In this document: in pieces, positions 36,789 to 46,251 of the stretch | Layout of the letters: every line of letters starts with the position of its first letter | Numbering within the stretch: the stretch's first letter is position 1 | Assembly (NCBI GenBank): GCA_030427245.1 | Contig: JAUHXA010000003.1 | Span: forward strand, 1 to 64,000 | DNA: 64,000 nucleotides | Direction of reading: 5' to 3' | DNA from: Bacteroidia bacterium | GTDB lineage: Bacteria; Bacteroidota; Bacteroidia; Chitinophagales; UBA2359 | The notes under the pieces: model-generated | The model's database searches: none | Told to the model about the DNA's origin: nothing | What the model saw: the letters and a program-made list of their open reading frames with translations, nothing else | Translations under genes and position numbers: made by a program

Positions 36789-37721
36789 TTATTTCCTCCG
36801 ATACTTTGTAGGTGGAACACCAAACTCTTTTTTGAAGGAACGGCTAAAGGAATGAATATCGTTAAAGCCTGTGAGAAAAGCAATCTCTGTAACAGAATGT
36901 TCTATATCCATCAAAAGTTCTGCTGCTTTGCCCAAACGTTTTTGAATCCGGTATTGGTGAGGAGACAAACCATAGACGGTTTTGAAGGTACGGTGAAAAT
37001 GAAAAGGAGAAATGGTGGCAACTCTGGAAATATCTTGAATATCTATGTTTTTATCCAAATTTTCGTCAATGTATTCCTTAGCTACCGATAGGCGTTTGTA
37101 AAGTTCTTTACGGGTACTTTGTTTGACACTCTTCAACTTACTCATTTGGTTGAATACCTTGCCTTGCGATTGCAGCAATGCGGTGGTCAGGTTGTAATAA
37201 ATATCATCTGTGGTCAGTAATAAATCTTTTGGATCTCCTTCAATGAGCTGTTTTTCAATTTGACTTGCCAATTTTTGAAGTTCGATTCCCAACTGCGAGG
37301 AGTGGCTGGCAGGATAAATTTTATCCATGATTGGAATCGTTTTCGATTCATCACAAAAATCAAAAGGCAAATCAAGTAATTTCTCATCCTTCTGTTCACT
37401 ATTTTGTAGCACATCTTTGACCATTTCTGTACTCAAATTGATGCACAGTCCATTGGTATATTCTTGGGTGTCAATGAATACGTAAAAAGGGGTGTATTGG
37501 TTGAGCAGTAAAAAATGATTATCAGTAACACCATACATTTCATGACCTACGGTGTAGTTTTCCACTCCTTGAATAACATATTTAATTCCAATACCACCTA
37601 CTTCGCCCTTGTCTTCAATATTTTTGAAGGAGGAGTATGCCATTTTATTGGTGTTGAAGGGCTTGTGAGGAGGTAAATTGTTTTCATGATAGTGGTGAAA
37701 ATGTATGTGTTTTGTGTTCAT
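36789..37721 (-). CDS. AraC-family transcriptional regulator
   Basis: 310 residues. The C-terminal 105 residues hold two helix-turn-helix units: the first around NIDIQDISRVATISPFHFHR and the second ending in VTEIAFLTGFNDIHSFSRSF, then GVPPTKYRR. The N-terminal 200 residues form a ligand-binding-type domain of unknown specificity. It is divergent from the methyltransferase gene, with 221 bp between the two starts. That gap holds a -7 box and a direct repeat of CTTTGCAAA that could be its own operator. Confidence 0.92.
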   Translation of the reverse strand: MNTKHIHFHHYHENNLPPHKPFNTNKMAYSSFKNIEDKGEVGGIGIKYVIQGVENYTVGHEMYGVTDNHFLLLNQYTPFYVFIDTQEYTNGLCINLSTEMVKDVLQNSEQKDEKLLDLPFDFCDESKTIPIMDKIYPASHSSQLGIELQKLASQIEKQLIEGDPKDLLLTTDDIYYNLTTALLQSQGKVFNQMSKLKSVKQSTRKELYKRLSVAKEYIDENLDKNIDIQDISRVATISPFHFHRTFKTVYGLSPHQYRIQKRLGKAAELLMDIEHSVTEIAFLTGFNDIHSFSRSFKKEFGVPPTKYRRK

Positions 37722-37760
37722 AGTAGGATGGTTGTTAGACGTTTGCTGTTTGAAGTCGTT

Positions 37761-37784
37761 CTTTGCAAATATAACCTTTGCAAA
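37761..37784. promoter_or_regulatory. Direct repeat CTTTGCAAA x2, possible AraC operator
   Basis: Two exact copies of CTTTGCAAA at 37761-37769 and 37776-37784, 15 bp apart start to start, and the -7 box of the AraC gene (TATATTTG on the minus strand, 37766-37773) overlaps the first. Spacing and position suit a self-regulating AraC-type protein. Function is inferred. Confidence 0.45.
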
Positions 37785-37916
37785 GCAGAATTACCTCTAC
37801 TCTATATTTGTTTAGCACTTTTTAACAAAAGATACGGTGATTTGAAGGTAGGATATGAGTGGCATGGAAAATATCCTATCTCATTTTTTGGGCTCTCTTG
37901 TCCAAAGTCTAATGTG

Positions 37917-37924
37917 TATATTTG
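37917..37924 (+). promoter_or_regulatory. -7 box TATATTTG
   Basis: Exact -7 box 19 nt ahead of the methyltransferase ATG; TTG at 37898-37900 may be the -33 element. Confidence 0.5.
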
Positions 37925-37942
37925 CATTTTGAAACGCTAGCA

Positions 37943-38854
37943 ATGACTCCTTACAAGTTATCTCCCAAACATTTTATCAAACAGGATTCCCAACAAATTG
38001 CATCTTTTTTGAAGGAAAAGAAAGAACAGCAATTCACTGACACACAAACGATTGATTCCTTTGGTAATGAATGGCAACGATTTCACCATTTTGAGGCGGG
38101 GGAATTGGAGCGTATCGGTCAAGAGTATTTTGACATTGTAGACGAAGAAATGTTGAACAAAAATTCAACGGTCTTAGACATTGGTTGTGGAAGTGGTCGG
38201 TGGTCAAAATATGTGAGCAGTCGGGCAGGATTTGTAGAGGCAATAGATCCTAGTGAGGCAGTTTTGGTGGCAACGGAGGTATTGAAGGATGCAGAAAATG
38301 TGCGAGTGACTCAAGCGGGAATTGACGAAATCCCTTTTGAAGACAACAGCTTTGATTTTGCTTTCTGTTTGGGCGTTTTGCACCACCTTCCAAATACCTC
38401 AGAAGCATTGAAGAAATGTGTGGACAAGGTGAAACCCAACGGTTATTTTTTAACCTATCTATACTACAATTTGGACAATCGAGGAGTTTTGTATCGCTTG
38501 GTCTTCAAGACTTCTAATCTTATCCGTCAAATGGTGAGCTGTTTGCCTTTTCGATTGAAGGCAGTGGTTTGTGATGTGTTAGCGGTGGTTTTGTATATGC
38601 CTTTTGTAGTGTTGAGTCGAATTTTATCTAAGATTCCCTTATTGAAGCGAATCGTGCCGAGTTTGCCACTTTCTTATTATTGTGACAAAAGCTTCTACAT
38701 CATCCGCAATGATGCGCTTGACCGCTTTGGTACGCCCTTAGAAAAACGCTATTCCAAAGCTGAAATCCGAGAAATGATGGAGGCTGCAGGATTGACGGAT
38801 ATTCGTTTTTCTGAAAATGCTCCCTTTTGGCATGGAGTGGGAAAAAAGAGGTAG
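37943..38854 (+). CDS. Class I SAM-dependent methyltransferase
   Basis: 303 residues from the ATG at 37943 (a TTG in frame at 37922 lies inside the promoter). The SAM-binding motif VLDIGCGSGRW is at 77-87, followed by an acidic end of strand 2 (AIDPSEA) and motif FDFAFCLGVLHHL. After it comes a hydrophobic stretch near 185-225 (LAVVLYMPFVVLS) that is unusual for a soluble methyltransferase and may bind membrane or a lipid substrate. Substrate unknown. The divergent AraC gene may control it. Confidence 0.88.
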   Translation: MTPYKLSPKHFIKQDSQQIASFLKEKKEQQFTDTQTIDSFGNEWQRFHHFEAGELERIGQEYFDIVDEEMLNKNSTVLDIGCGSGRWSKYVSSRAGFVEAIDPSEAVLVATEVLKDAENVRVTQAGIDEIPFEDNSFDFAFCLGVLHHLPNTSEALKKCVDKVKPNGYFLTYLYYNLDNRGVLYRLVFKTSNLIRQMVSCLPFRLKAVVCDVLAVVLYMPFVVLSRILSKIPLLKRIVPSLPLSYYCDKSFYIIRNDALDRFGTPLEKRYSKAEIREMMEAAGLTDIRFSENAPFWHGVGKKR

Positions 38855-38926
38855 TACTGGATAAATTATTTCTTGATATGTTGGTTTTATAATTCTTGTT
38901 AATGATTCGAGTAGAGAAGCGAAAAG

Positions 38927-38958
38927 TTTGAAAGTGTACTTCAATTTGATTATTTTTG
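38927..38958 (+). promoter_or_regulatory. Promoter: TTTG, 20 nt, TATTTTTG
   Basis: TTTG at 38927-38930 and TATTTTTG at 38951-38958, spacing as in the Bacteroidota consensus, 15 nt before the ATG at 38974. Confidence 0.65.
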
Positions 38959-38973
38959 TAAAAACCTCTTTTT

Positions 38974-39372
38974 ATGCAGAAAATACAAATTCAGACGGAG
39001 TTAGATATGAATACGATATTACAACAACTAAAAATTAGTGAGTTAGAAGCTTTTGCTAGAGAAATATCTATGCATATTACTCAAAGAAAAGCAAAAGATA
39101 AAAAAACAAGAGAGGCGGAATTGCTCCAAAAATTAAATGAAGAATGTGTCTTACCTCATCAGCATTTACAACTTTTCTATTTCTTGATTGAAAAAAGAAG
39201 AAACAAACAACTTTCGAAAAATGAAGCAAAACAACTTGCACAATTAATTCAGGAAGAGGAAATGATGCGCCTTAAAAGAATCAAAATTCTTGGAGAATTG
39301 GCACAATTAAAAAATATACCTATCTCTCAGTTGACCGAACAATTGGGAATTAAACCACCTCAAAGTGTCTGA
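38974..39372 (+). CDS. Small helical protein, partner of the HNH endonuclease
   Basis: 132 residues, almost wholly helical and rich in Leu, Glu, Gln and Lys. The N-terminus is a short beta segment (QKIQIQTELDMNT); then helices with the repeated pattern of Leu spaced by 3-4. The C-terminus (GELAQLKNIPISQLTEQLGI) resembles a small HTH-like end. I recall that proteins with this layout lie directly before an HNH endonuclease gene in many cyanobacteria and some Bacteroidota, but I know of no assigned function. The last 8 nt overlap the HNH gene, and both are behind one good promoter, which suggests a two-gene unit such as a toxin-antitoxin pair or a cargo/partner pair. This is inference. Confidence 0.8.
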   Translation: MQKIQIQTELDMNTILQQLKISELEAFAREISMHITQRKAKDKKTREAELLQKLNEECVLPHQHLQLFYFLIEKRRNKQLSKNEAKQLAQLIQEEEMMRLKRIKILGELAQLKNIPISQLTEQLGIKPPQSV

Positions 39373-39793
39373 ATATATCCCAGTAGATTTACGCGTTTTG
39401 GTTAAAGGTAGAGCAAAAGGAGTTTGTGAGTACTGCTTGGCTTTGAGTGATTACTCTTTTCACCCTTTTGCAATTGATCATATACATCCCACTTCCAAAG
39501 GCGGTAAAACCACGCAAGACAACCTTGCTTTTGCTTGCCAACACTGCAATAATGCCAAATATAATAAGATAACAGGCATAGATCCTCTGAATAATACATT
39601 ATCTACTTTATTTCACCCTCGCCAGCAAAAATGGGAAGACCATTTTATTTGGAACAGTGAAAAAACTATCATTATCGGAATCAGTCCAGTTGGTAGAACA
39701 ACCGTTCAAACAATGAAAATGAATAGAATTGAAGCTATAAATCTTCGCAAAGCATTGTATGAATTTGGTGTTCATCCACCTTTTTTATTTTAA
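39365..39793 (+). CDS. HNH endonuclease
   Basis: 142 residues with a single HNH domain. Zinc-binding cysteines are C21 and C24 (CEYC) and C58 and C61 (CQHC). The catalytic core is IDHIHP with D38-H39, N53 in QDNLAF, and N62 after the second CxxC. The C-terminal 60 residues (NPL...HPRQQKWEDHF, GISPVGRTTVQTMKMNR) are shared with similar stand-alone HNH proteins. The start is a GTG inside the end of the upstream gene (39365), so translation is coupled. It overlaps the end of the convergent DUF5916 gene by 9 nt. No methylase or phage gene is near. Confidence 0.9.
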   Translation: MSEYIPVDLRVLVKGRAKGVCEYCLALSDYSFHPFAIDHIHPTSKGGKTTQDNLAFACQHCNNAKYNKITGIDPLNNTLSTLFHPRQQKWEDHFIWNSEKTIIIGISPVGRTTVQTMKMNRIEAINLRKALYEFGVHPPFLF

Positions 39794-42463
39794 AAACCGA
39801 TAAGTGTATTTCAATAGGAAAGTATTGTGTGCACTGGAATCAAATAAATTACCAGTCAGTTTTCTGAAACGTCGATCCTTCAATATAGGCGTGTCTCCTC
39901 GATTTTGTGACCAGACCAAAAAGAGGGTCGAACCAGGAATATACTCCCATCGAGCCACGAAATTGGAGCGAAATTGAAGATAATTGAAGTCGGGATTTCC
40001 AAAAGTATAGTCCGTTATTCCATCTTGATTTTCATCCACTAAATATTCTTCATCTTCCGTATTGAAATTGATTTCAGCAGTACTGTAAGTATGGAAACGG
40101 TCGTTTAGGTCTTTTGCCAGATTGTCGGTAATGCGTTTAAATTCACTGTATTCTCCTTTTGAAATAAAGGGCTGCCCCCAAAACTGCAAGGTTAAATTCG
40201 GACGGATTGTATAGTCCATTCGAGTGGTCAAGCTATAGGTTTCTTGATTGACTTTAGCCCGAATATATCGCACTTCCTCTTCAAAATCTATGTTGTCCAC
40301 ATATTGAGTTATCAACATATTTTTGCTATAAGAAGGGCCAATTGACATCTTCAGGGCATGGATAGGTTGGTAATTTAAATTCAAACTGACTCCTGTATTG
40401 TCGCTACTGCCATCATAGGCTGTGTTTCTATTCCATTCCAAATTTAGTTGAAGTTTCTTACGTTGATTTGTATTGATATACCCCCACCAATTCACATTGG
40501 GCGACATTTGCAAATAAGGGCCTCCACGAAGTTGCCTATCGCTTTTCCAATAATTCCCAAGATAAAACCCCGTTCCTGCACTCCAAAAGTTCTTAAAATT
40601 GGCATGTGCATTGACATTGTTGGCTTGATAATTAAAAACACCGCCCATGTCCCATCCAAACCAATGGTTGTAATTGAAGCGGATATCGTAAAAAATACCA
40701 AAAGGCTCGGTGATGCGATAACCTGCCCAAAAGAAATGATTGAAGTAATCACTGTTTTGCAGAAAGCCAATATCATTTAGCTCCAATTCTGGAGAACGCC
40801 AAGTCAAGCCGCCTTCATATACAACTTTGCCCCCTAATTTCCCGAGCTTCAATGTGCCAGCTGTACCCGTCAAAGAGGTTCGAGTAGGAGTAACTTCTAT
40901 GTATTCTGCATCTGGGCGTTGAAAGTTATGTATGAAAGCATTTTGGGTTTCTTCAATAGCCTCCGCACTCCCAGTGACATGACTTGCCACAATGTTACCT
41001 GATATGTAACGAGACTGATCTTTCCACCTGTGAATGAAATCCAAACCTCCTGAGTATGCACTTTTTCGCAAAAAATTCAAGTCAGGATATTTGTCTAAGC
41101 TGCGATTAACCGCCGTAAAAATGCCTCCAATTTGGCTATTTCGATTATTGAAGTCTTGTGCTACACGAGCGACAAAATAATTGGTCAATGGTTCTACAAC
41201 GGTTTTGGTGTGTTCATCATCATTTGGCATAGCAACTGTCGCCTCCTCTTTGGCAGTGACGCTCTCTAATATTCCGATAGACAGCCCTTTTTTGGTTTTA
41301 CCAGACAATTTTGCAGCTCCAATAATGGAAGTCTGAACAGGTTGATTTATATACGCATCATCGTCCACATCAGGGTAATGATGAGGAGAACGACCTATTC
41401 GACGAGAATAAAAAATGTTGTCACTGCTATATGGACCGCCAGCTTCTGCACGAGTCAGTTGATAGTCAAAGATGTTTCTTCCTTCAATAAAGAACGGGCG
41501 ACGCTCCTGAAAAAAAACCGCAAAGCCATCAATATTGACCACCGAAGGGTCGGCTTCTACTTGTCCAAAGTCGGGATTGATTGTAAAGTCGAGGGTCAAA
41601 TCACTCGTCACTCCAATTTTTCCGTTCAAGCCTACATCAATATCAGAGTCGCTACCTGTTGCAAAAGGATTGCCCTCTTCTTTTTCAAAGGTTTCAGTCT
41701 GTGCCAAAACATAGGGTTCGAGTTCGATTTGTTTTTGGGGTTTGATGCCCACCAATCCATGCAGTTCTCCAAAACGGTGCACCCAACCCGATTCGTTTAG
41801 AGGAAGATACTGCCAGGTTGAACGTTCTTCTGCTCTAAAAACCCGTCTAGTAGATTGCAGCCCCCAAACTTGCACTTCTTTGTTGGCAAACCGCAATTGA
41901 CTCAATGGAATTTTTACTTCTGCTGTCCAGCCTTTGTCGTCAATAGCCGTTTTGGTGTACCAAATCGGATCCCAGCTCCCGTCCCAATTGTTGCCATTGT
42001 TGGTGACAGCTTCATCGCCTTTTACACCTGAAACGCTGATGGTGAACGAAAAAGCGGTTTGTTTGTCAAAATAACTGTCAATATTGATTTCGACCCAATC
42101 CCCCTCAAATCCATCTCGGCGAGACATCCGCCGCACAATTTTTTTGGGGTCGTCAAAACAGCGATAGGCAAAATAAATATACTTGTCATCATACAATACT
42201 TTGAACCGAGTTTCAGCAGTTGGAGCTTTGCCGTTGTAGGGTTTCCATTGCAGATAATCCCCCGTCCATTCTACGGTTTCCCAACAAGCTTCGTCAAACT
42301 TTCCGTCAATAATGGGCGATTGTCCTTCAATGCGTTTGGTGGTGTAAATCCGTTTTTCTTCACTGATTTTGGGGAGAGTGTCTGTTGGAATATCTGTTTG
42401 TGCGTGAGTGATAAATGACGAAAAAAAAAGGGTTAAAAAGAAAAATAGTAGATTTCGTTTCAT
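39785..42463 (-). CDS. DUF5916 protein: CBM9-like domain plus outer-membrane beta-barrel
   Basis: 892 residues with a signal peptide (hydrophobic 5-18, cut near THAQ). An N-terminal carbohydrate-binding CBM9-like domain spans about 35-215 (IIDGKFDEACWE, YDDKYIYFAYRC). The rest fits DUF5916, a membrane-barrel domain with alternating strands and many aromatic turns; it ends with the pattern NTFLLKYTYRFLK, an outer-membrane insertion signal. It could bind or import glycans or act as a scaffold at the surface. The gene stands alone and starts 330 bp from a divergent unknown gene. Confidence 0.85.
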   Translation of the reverse strand: MKRNLLFFFLTLFFSSFITHAQTDIPTDTLPKISEEKRIYTTKRIEGQSPIIDGKFDEACWETVEWTGDYLQWKPYNGKAPTAETRFKVLYDDKYIYFAYRCFDDPKKIVRRMSRRDGFEGDWVEINIDSYFDKQTAFSFTISVSGVKGDEAVTNNGNNWDGSWDPIWYTKTAIDDKGWTAEVKIPLSQLRFANKEVQVWGLQSTRRVFRAEERSTWQYLPLNESGWVHRFGELHGLVGIKPQKQIELEPYVLAQTETFEKEEGNPFATGSDSDIDVGLNGKIGVTSDLTLDFTINPDFGQVEADPSVVNIDGFAVFFQERRPFFIEGRNIFDYQLTRAEAGGPYSSDNIFYSRRIGRSPHHYPDVDDDAYINQPVQTSIIGAAKLSGKTKKGLSIGILESVTAKEEATVAMPNDDEHTKTVVEPLTNYFVARVAQDFNNRNSQIGGIFTAVNRSLDKYPDLNFLRKSAYSGGLDFIHRWKDQSRYISGNIVASHVTGSAEAIEETQNAFIHNFQRPDAEYIEVTPTRTSLTGTAGTLKLGKLGGKVVYEGGLTWRSPELELNDIGFLQNSDYFNHFFWAGYRITEPFGIFYDIRFNYNHWFGWDMGGVFNYQANNVNAHANFKNFWSAGTGFYLGNYWKSDRQLRGGPYLQMSPNVNWWGYINTNQRKKLQLNLEWNRNTAYDGSSDNTGVSLNLNYQPIHALKMSIGPSYSKNMLITQYVDNIDFEEEVRYIRAKVNQETYSLTTRMDYTIRPNLTLQFWGQPFISKGEYSEFKRITDNLAKDLNDRFHTYSTAEINFNTEDEEYLVDENQDGITDYTFGNPDFNYLQFRSNFVARWEYIPGSTLFLVWSQNRGDTPILKDRRFRKLTGNLFDSSAHNTFLLKYTYRFLK

Positions 42464-42793
42464 AGCGACGGTTGTTGAATAATGAAAGGTTCTTGATGAT
42501 ATATATTACCCTTCGATGAATGAGAAGTTCATTTTAGGTCAATTATAAAACTGCTATTTTAGTCTATTTGGTTCATTTTGGCAGAGGATTGAAGGAGCTT
42601 TAACCTTTTTTAACGGCAAACTCGTATTTTGAGCGTTTAGGTTGATAGTCGTATTTGAAGGCTATTCTTTTGAAAAGTATTCCTCAATAACTCTTGTTCA
42701 TCCAATATCTTTCTCGTAATTTTAATGTCAGAAGATTATTGACATTCTCGCAAAAACACAATACAATTACCAAATATAAATACAATCAAAACC
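42464..42793. other. Divergent intergenic region, 330 bp
   Basis: Between the DUF5916 gene and the acidic-tailed unknown gene. I see two TTGAAGG copies, no exact TAnnTTTG box, no hairpin and no ORF. Confidence 0.5.
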
Positions 42794-43480
42794 ATGGCTA
42801 AAAAACGAAATAAAAAAAAGAAATCCAGTGGAGGTGCTCCCGTAAAATTGACTCCTCAAAAATACATACAGACCAGAGCCAGAAAATTGCCTTTCTACAA
42901 GTGTTTTGTCAATGAGGATTGGGAAGAGGGAGGAATGGCGGTTATCGTTGTATCTCGACAACAAGGGGGAGAAAAATTGGTTGTTGGTCTGTATTTAGTT
43001 GATACCTGGTGCTTGGGATTGAAGGATACACACTTTCAGTTTCGGATGGATAACTATGAGTTTGACAATGAGTTCTTATCCCATATTTATACCACAAGAG
43101 GTTTGAATTTCGAAGAAATAAGTACTGAGTTCGCCCAAAACTTGATTTATGGAGCGATTGAATATGCCGAAGATTTAGGTTTTTCACCTCACAAAGACTT
43201 CAAACTCACCGAATATATTTTAGACCCAGCAGACAGCATTGAAGTAATGGATATAGAGTTTGGCAAAGATGGTGTGCCTCATTACACATCAGGCCCTAAT
43301 GACAATGTAGAAAAAATCATGGCTACTTTGATAAAAAATGTAGGCGAGGGGAATTTCCATTATACAATAGGAAGCCAGGTTTTTGAAGGAGAAGAATACG
43401 ATGACGAAGATGATTATGAATATGAGGAGGAAGAAGATGATGATTTTGCAGAAGACATTGAATACGAAGAAACGAAGTAA
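42794..43480 (+). CDS. Unknown protein with basic N-terminus and acidic tail
   Basis: 228 residues. Begins with a lysine-rich stretch (AKKRNKKKKSSGG), then a domain starting PFYKCFVNEDWEEGGMAVIVVSRQ and GLYLVDTWCLGLKDTHFQF. I recall similar proteins of unknown function in Bacteroidota and other bacteria. The final 30 residues are nearly all Asp, Glu and Tyr. The charge split suggests it binds nucleic acid or a basic partner, but this is only inference. It stands alone on the plus strand. Confidence 0.7.
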   Translation: MAKKRNKKKKSSGGAPVKLTPQKYIQTRARKLPFYKCFVNEDWEEGGMAVIVVSRQQGGEKLVVGLYLVDTWCLGLKDTHFQFRMDNYEFDNEFLSHIYTTRGLNFEEISTEFAQNLIYGAIEYAEDLGFSPHKDFKLTEYILDPADSIEVMDIEFGKDGVPHYTSGPNDNVEKIMATLIKNVGEGNFHYTIGSQVFEGEEYDDEDDYEYEEEEDDDFAEDIEYEETK

Positions 43481-43630
43481 CTTGAACTTTGGACGAATCT
43501 AAAAGCAATAGTCTTTGTTCAAAACCAATCACTACACTTAAAACCTACATTTCTCAGTTCTTAATTCCAATATTTCAACTATCCAAATGATTATTTATCT
43601 GTGGCATCTGAAGTATCTGCGAAATCTGTG

Positions 43631-46078
43631 TTAAAAAAACAAAGGATAATCTTTAGGAGAAACTTCGTGCATAATATTGTATGCTTTTTCGACTATATCT
43701 TCAATGCTGGGCTTGGAATAGTAGTCACCATCTGAACCGTAGGCTGCTCTATGAGCTTTGGCGGTTAGGGTAGTAGGTGCAGAATCCAACCATCTAAAAG
43801 CGCCCTGAACTTCCATTATTTGCTGCAAAATAAACGCAGATGCACCACCAGGAACATCTTCATCTACAATGAGCAGTCGGTTGGTTTTTTGAAGGGATTG
43901 AAGGATGTCATGTTCCAAATCGAAAGGTAATAAAGATTGAATATCAATCACCTCACAGCTAATTTTTAGACGTTCTTTCAAACGCTCTGCCGCTTTTTCG
44001 ACCAATCTACAAGTAGAACCATAGGTAACAATCGTAAGATCGTTTCCTTCCTTCAATACATCTACTTTACCCAAAGGAGTACGCATATAAGCGATATTTT
44101 CGGGCTTGGGTTCTTTCAATCGGTAGCCATTCAAACATTCTACTATTAAGGCAGGTTCATCTGATTGCAGCATCGTATTGTAGAAGCCCGCCGCCTGTGT
44201 CATGTTGCGAGGAACTAAGACATGAACGCCACGTATTCCATTCAAAATCATGCCCATTGGAGAACCTGTATGCCAAACACCTTCCAATCTGTGTCCACGT
44301 GTACGGATAATCATTGGAGCTTTTTGTCGTCCTTTGGTTCGATATGCCAAAGTAGACAAATCATCCACAATAGGCTGCATTCCATAAATGAAATAATCCA
44401 AGTATTGAATCTCTGCAACAGGTCGCAAACCTCTCATTGCCAAGCCTATCCCCTGCCCCATAATGGTATTTTCACGAATACCCGTATCAAAAATTCGCTT
44501 AATTCCATACTTTTCTTGCAGTCCTGCAAAAGCCTGATTGACTCCGCCTATATGACCAACATCCTCTCCAAAAGCCACCAGTCGTTCATCTCTCGCAAAA
44601 GCAGCATCAAAAAACTCATTCAAGATTTCGTAGCCACTTACCAAAGTAGGCGTTTTGCTGTAAGTCGGTTTGATTTCACGAATATTTAAGGCAGATTCCT
44701 CTGTTTCACTAAACAAATAAGAGCTGTATATCTCTTGATTCCTTGCCTGAAATTCGTTTTTCCATTGCCGCAATTGTTCTATCAAAGGATGTTGTTCTTG
44801 ATACAATTCCATTAGTAAATTCCGAACAGATTCTGCAATATTTCTCAGCGTAGGATTGATTTCTGCAAGTAGAGATTCTTTTGCATCTCTGACCGCCTTT
44901 TTGTTGTTCACCTTTGGCAAAAGTTGGTCGTAAAGTGCGGTAACCTCTGCAATGTGTTTTTTCAAAGGAGCATTGAATTCTTCCCAAGCCTGCCTCAAGC
45001 CCGCCCTTGCAGCCGACTTTGATTTTCTATCAATTGCCTTTAATTCCTCTTTTGAAGCCAAATGATTTTTTTCAATCCACTCCAACATTTTCTTATTACA
45101 GTCCCATTCTTTTTCCCACTCCAACCGTTCTTTACTTTTATAGCGTTGGTGGGATCCACTTGTTGAATGACCTTGTTGTTGAGTCACTTCTAGTACATGC
45201 ACGAGAGCAGGAATATGAGTTTTTCGTACTTTTTCGGCAGCCTCCTGATAGACTTTGCAGAGATTGGGATAATCCCATGCCTTAACGGTATAAATGTCAA
45301 AACCCGCTTTCTCTTCAGTGCGTTGAAACCCCATCAAAACTTCCGAAATACTCTCTTTAGTCGTTTGGTATTTCTTCGGAACAGATATACCATAGCCATC
45401 ATCCCAAACCGAAATCAACATAGGCAACTGCATGACTCCCACCGCATTGACACTTTCCCAAAAAGGGCCTTCACTTGTACTCGAATCCCCAATCGTGACA
45501 AACACAACTTCATTGCCTTTGTTGGTGAATTGGGTCATAGAATGTAAGTCAGGAATAGAACGATAAACCTTTGAAGCCAATGCCAAGCCAACTCCTCGAC
45601 TCATTTGCCCTGCTGTTGGAGCAATATCCGCAGAAGAATTGTATTGTTCCATCAAGTTTTTCCAATCTCCTCGCTCATCCAAACTATGAGTAGCAAAATG
45701 TGAGTTCATTTGTCGCCCAGCAGAATGAGGTTCCTGTTCAGGATTTGGATTGGCATATAGTTGAGCAAATAATTGGGAAGGGGTCGAAAGACCTAAAGTA
45801 AGCATCAAGGTTTGATCTCGGTAGTAGCCCGACCGAAAATCTCCTTTTTGAAAAACTTTGGCTAAAGCAATCTGAGGCAGTTCTTTACCATCTCCCAAAA
45901 TGCCAAATTTAGCTTTTCCTGTTAGTACTTCTCTCCGAGACAGCAAGCTAATTTCTCTACTTAATTGGGCAATATAGTAATCTTCTAAGATTGCTTCTCT
46001 TGAATCACTATCAATGTTTTCAATGCTCGTAACTATCTGTTTTTCATCTAAAGGAAATGAAACTGTTGGTAGCTCCAT
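43631..46078 (-). CDS. Fused alpha/beta E1 component of a 2-oxoacid dehydrogenase (branched-chain type)
   Basis: 815 residues with alpha and beta subunits in one chain, as often seen in Bacteroidota. The alpha part (about 30-375) carries the TPP motif from G197-D198 in IGDSSTSEGPF to the Asp-Asp-Gly of SVWDDGYGIS. A helical linker of about 100 residues follows. The beta part (about 475-800) has FGEDVGHIGG, FDTGIRENTIMGQGIGLA and the C-terminal domain with EVIDIQSLLPFD. It decarboxylates 2-oxoacids of leucine, isoleucine and valine, or pyruvate, and passes the acyl group to a lipoyl E2 that is not here. Promoter likely at 46161-46168. Confidence 0.88.
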   Translation of the reverse strand: MELPTVSFPLDEKQIVTSIENIDSDSREAILEDYYIAQLSREISLLSRREVLTGKAKFGILGDGKELPQIALAKVFQKGDFRSGYYRDQTLMLTLGLSTPSQLFAQLYANPNPEQEPHSAGRQMNSHFATHSLDERGDWKNLMEQYNSSADIAPTAGQMSRGVGLALASKVYRSIPDLHSMTQFTNKGNEVVFVTIGDSSTSEGPFWESVNAVGVMQLPMLISVWDDGYGISVPKKYQTTKESISEVLMGFQRTEEKAGFDIYTVKAWDYPNLCKVYQEAAEKVRKTHIPALVHVLEVTQQQGHSTSGSHQRYKSKERLEWEKEWDCNKKMLEWIEKNHLASKEELKAIDRKSKSAARAGLRQAWEEFNAPLKKHIAEVTALYDQLLPKVNNKKAVRDAKESLLAEINPTLRNIAESVRNLLMELYQEQHPLIEQLRQWKNEFQARNQEIYSSYLFSETEESALNIREIKPTYSKTPTLVSGYEILNEFFDAAFARDERLVAFGEDVGHIGGVNQAFAGLQEKYGIKRIFDTGIRENTIMGQGIGLAMRGLRPVAEIQYLDYFIYGMQPIVDDLSTLAYRTKGRQKAPMIIRTRGHRLEGVWHTGSPMGMILNGIRGVHVLVPRNMTQAAGFYNTMLQSDEPALIVECLNGYRLKEPKPENIAYMRTPLGKVDVLKEGNDLTIVTYGSTCRLVEKAAERLKERLKISCEVIDIQSLLPFDLEHDILQSLQKTNRLLIVDEDVPGGASAFILQQIMEVQGAFRWLDSAPTTLTAKAHRAAYGSDGDYYSKPSIEDIVEKAYNIMHEVSPKDYPLFF

Positions 46079-46160
46079 AGGTTTTTTGGAATATATTTAA
46101 TGCTTTATATTAACCCTTTCGAGTTAGATTTTGTTCAAAAAGCGGGGAATTTTGGAGCTG

Positions 46161-46168
46161 CAAAGGTA
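46161..46168 (-). promoter_or_regulatory. -7 box (TACCTTTG on the minus strand)
   Basis: The plus strand reads CAAAGGTA, 83 nt ahead of the fused E1 gene start. No clear -33 element. Confidence 0.4.
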
Positions 46169-46251
46169 GAGATAATCTGATTATTTGTCTCTTAATTTAG
46201 TATAGGTGTGTGGTTACATGGCTATGCTGAATGACAATATAGCAATCCTTT

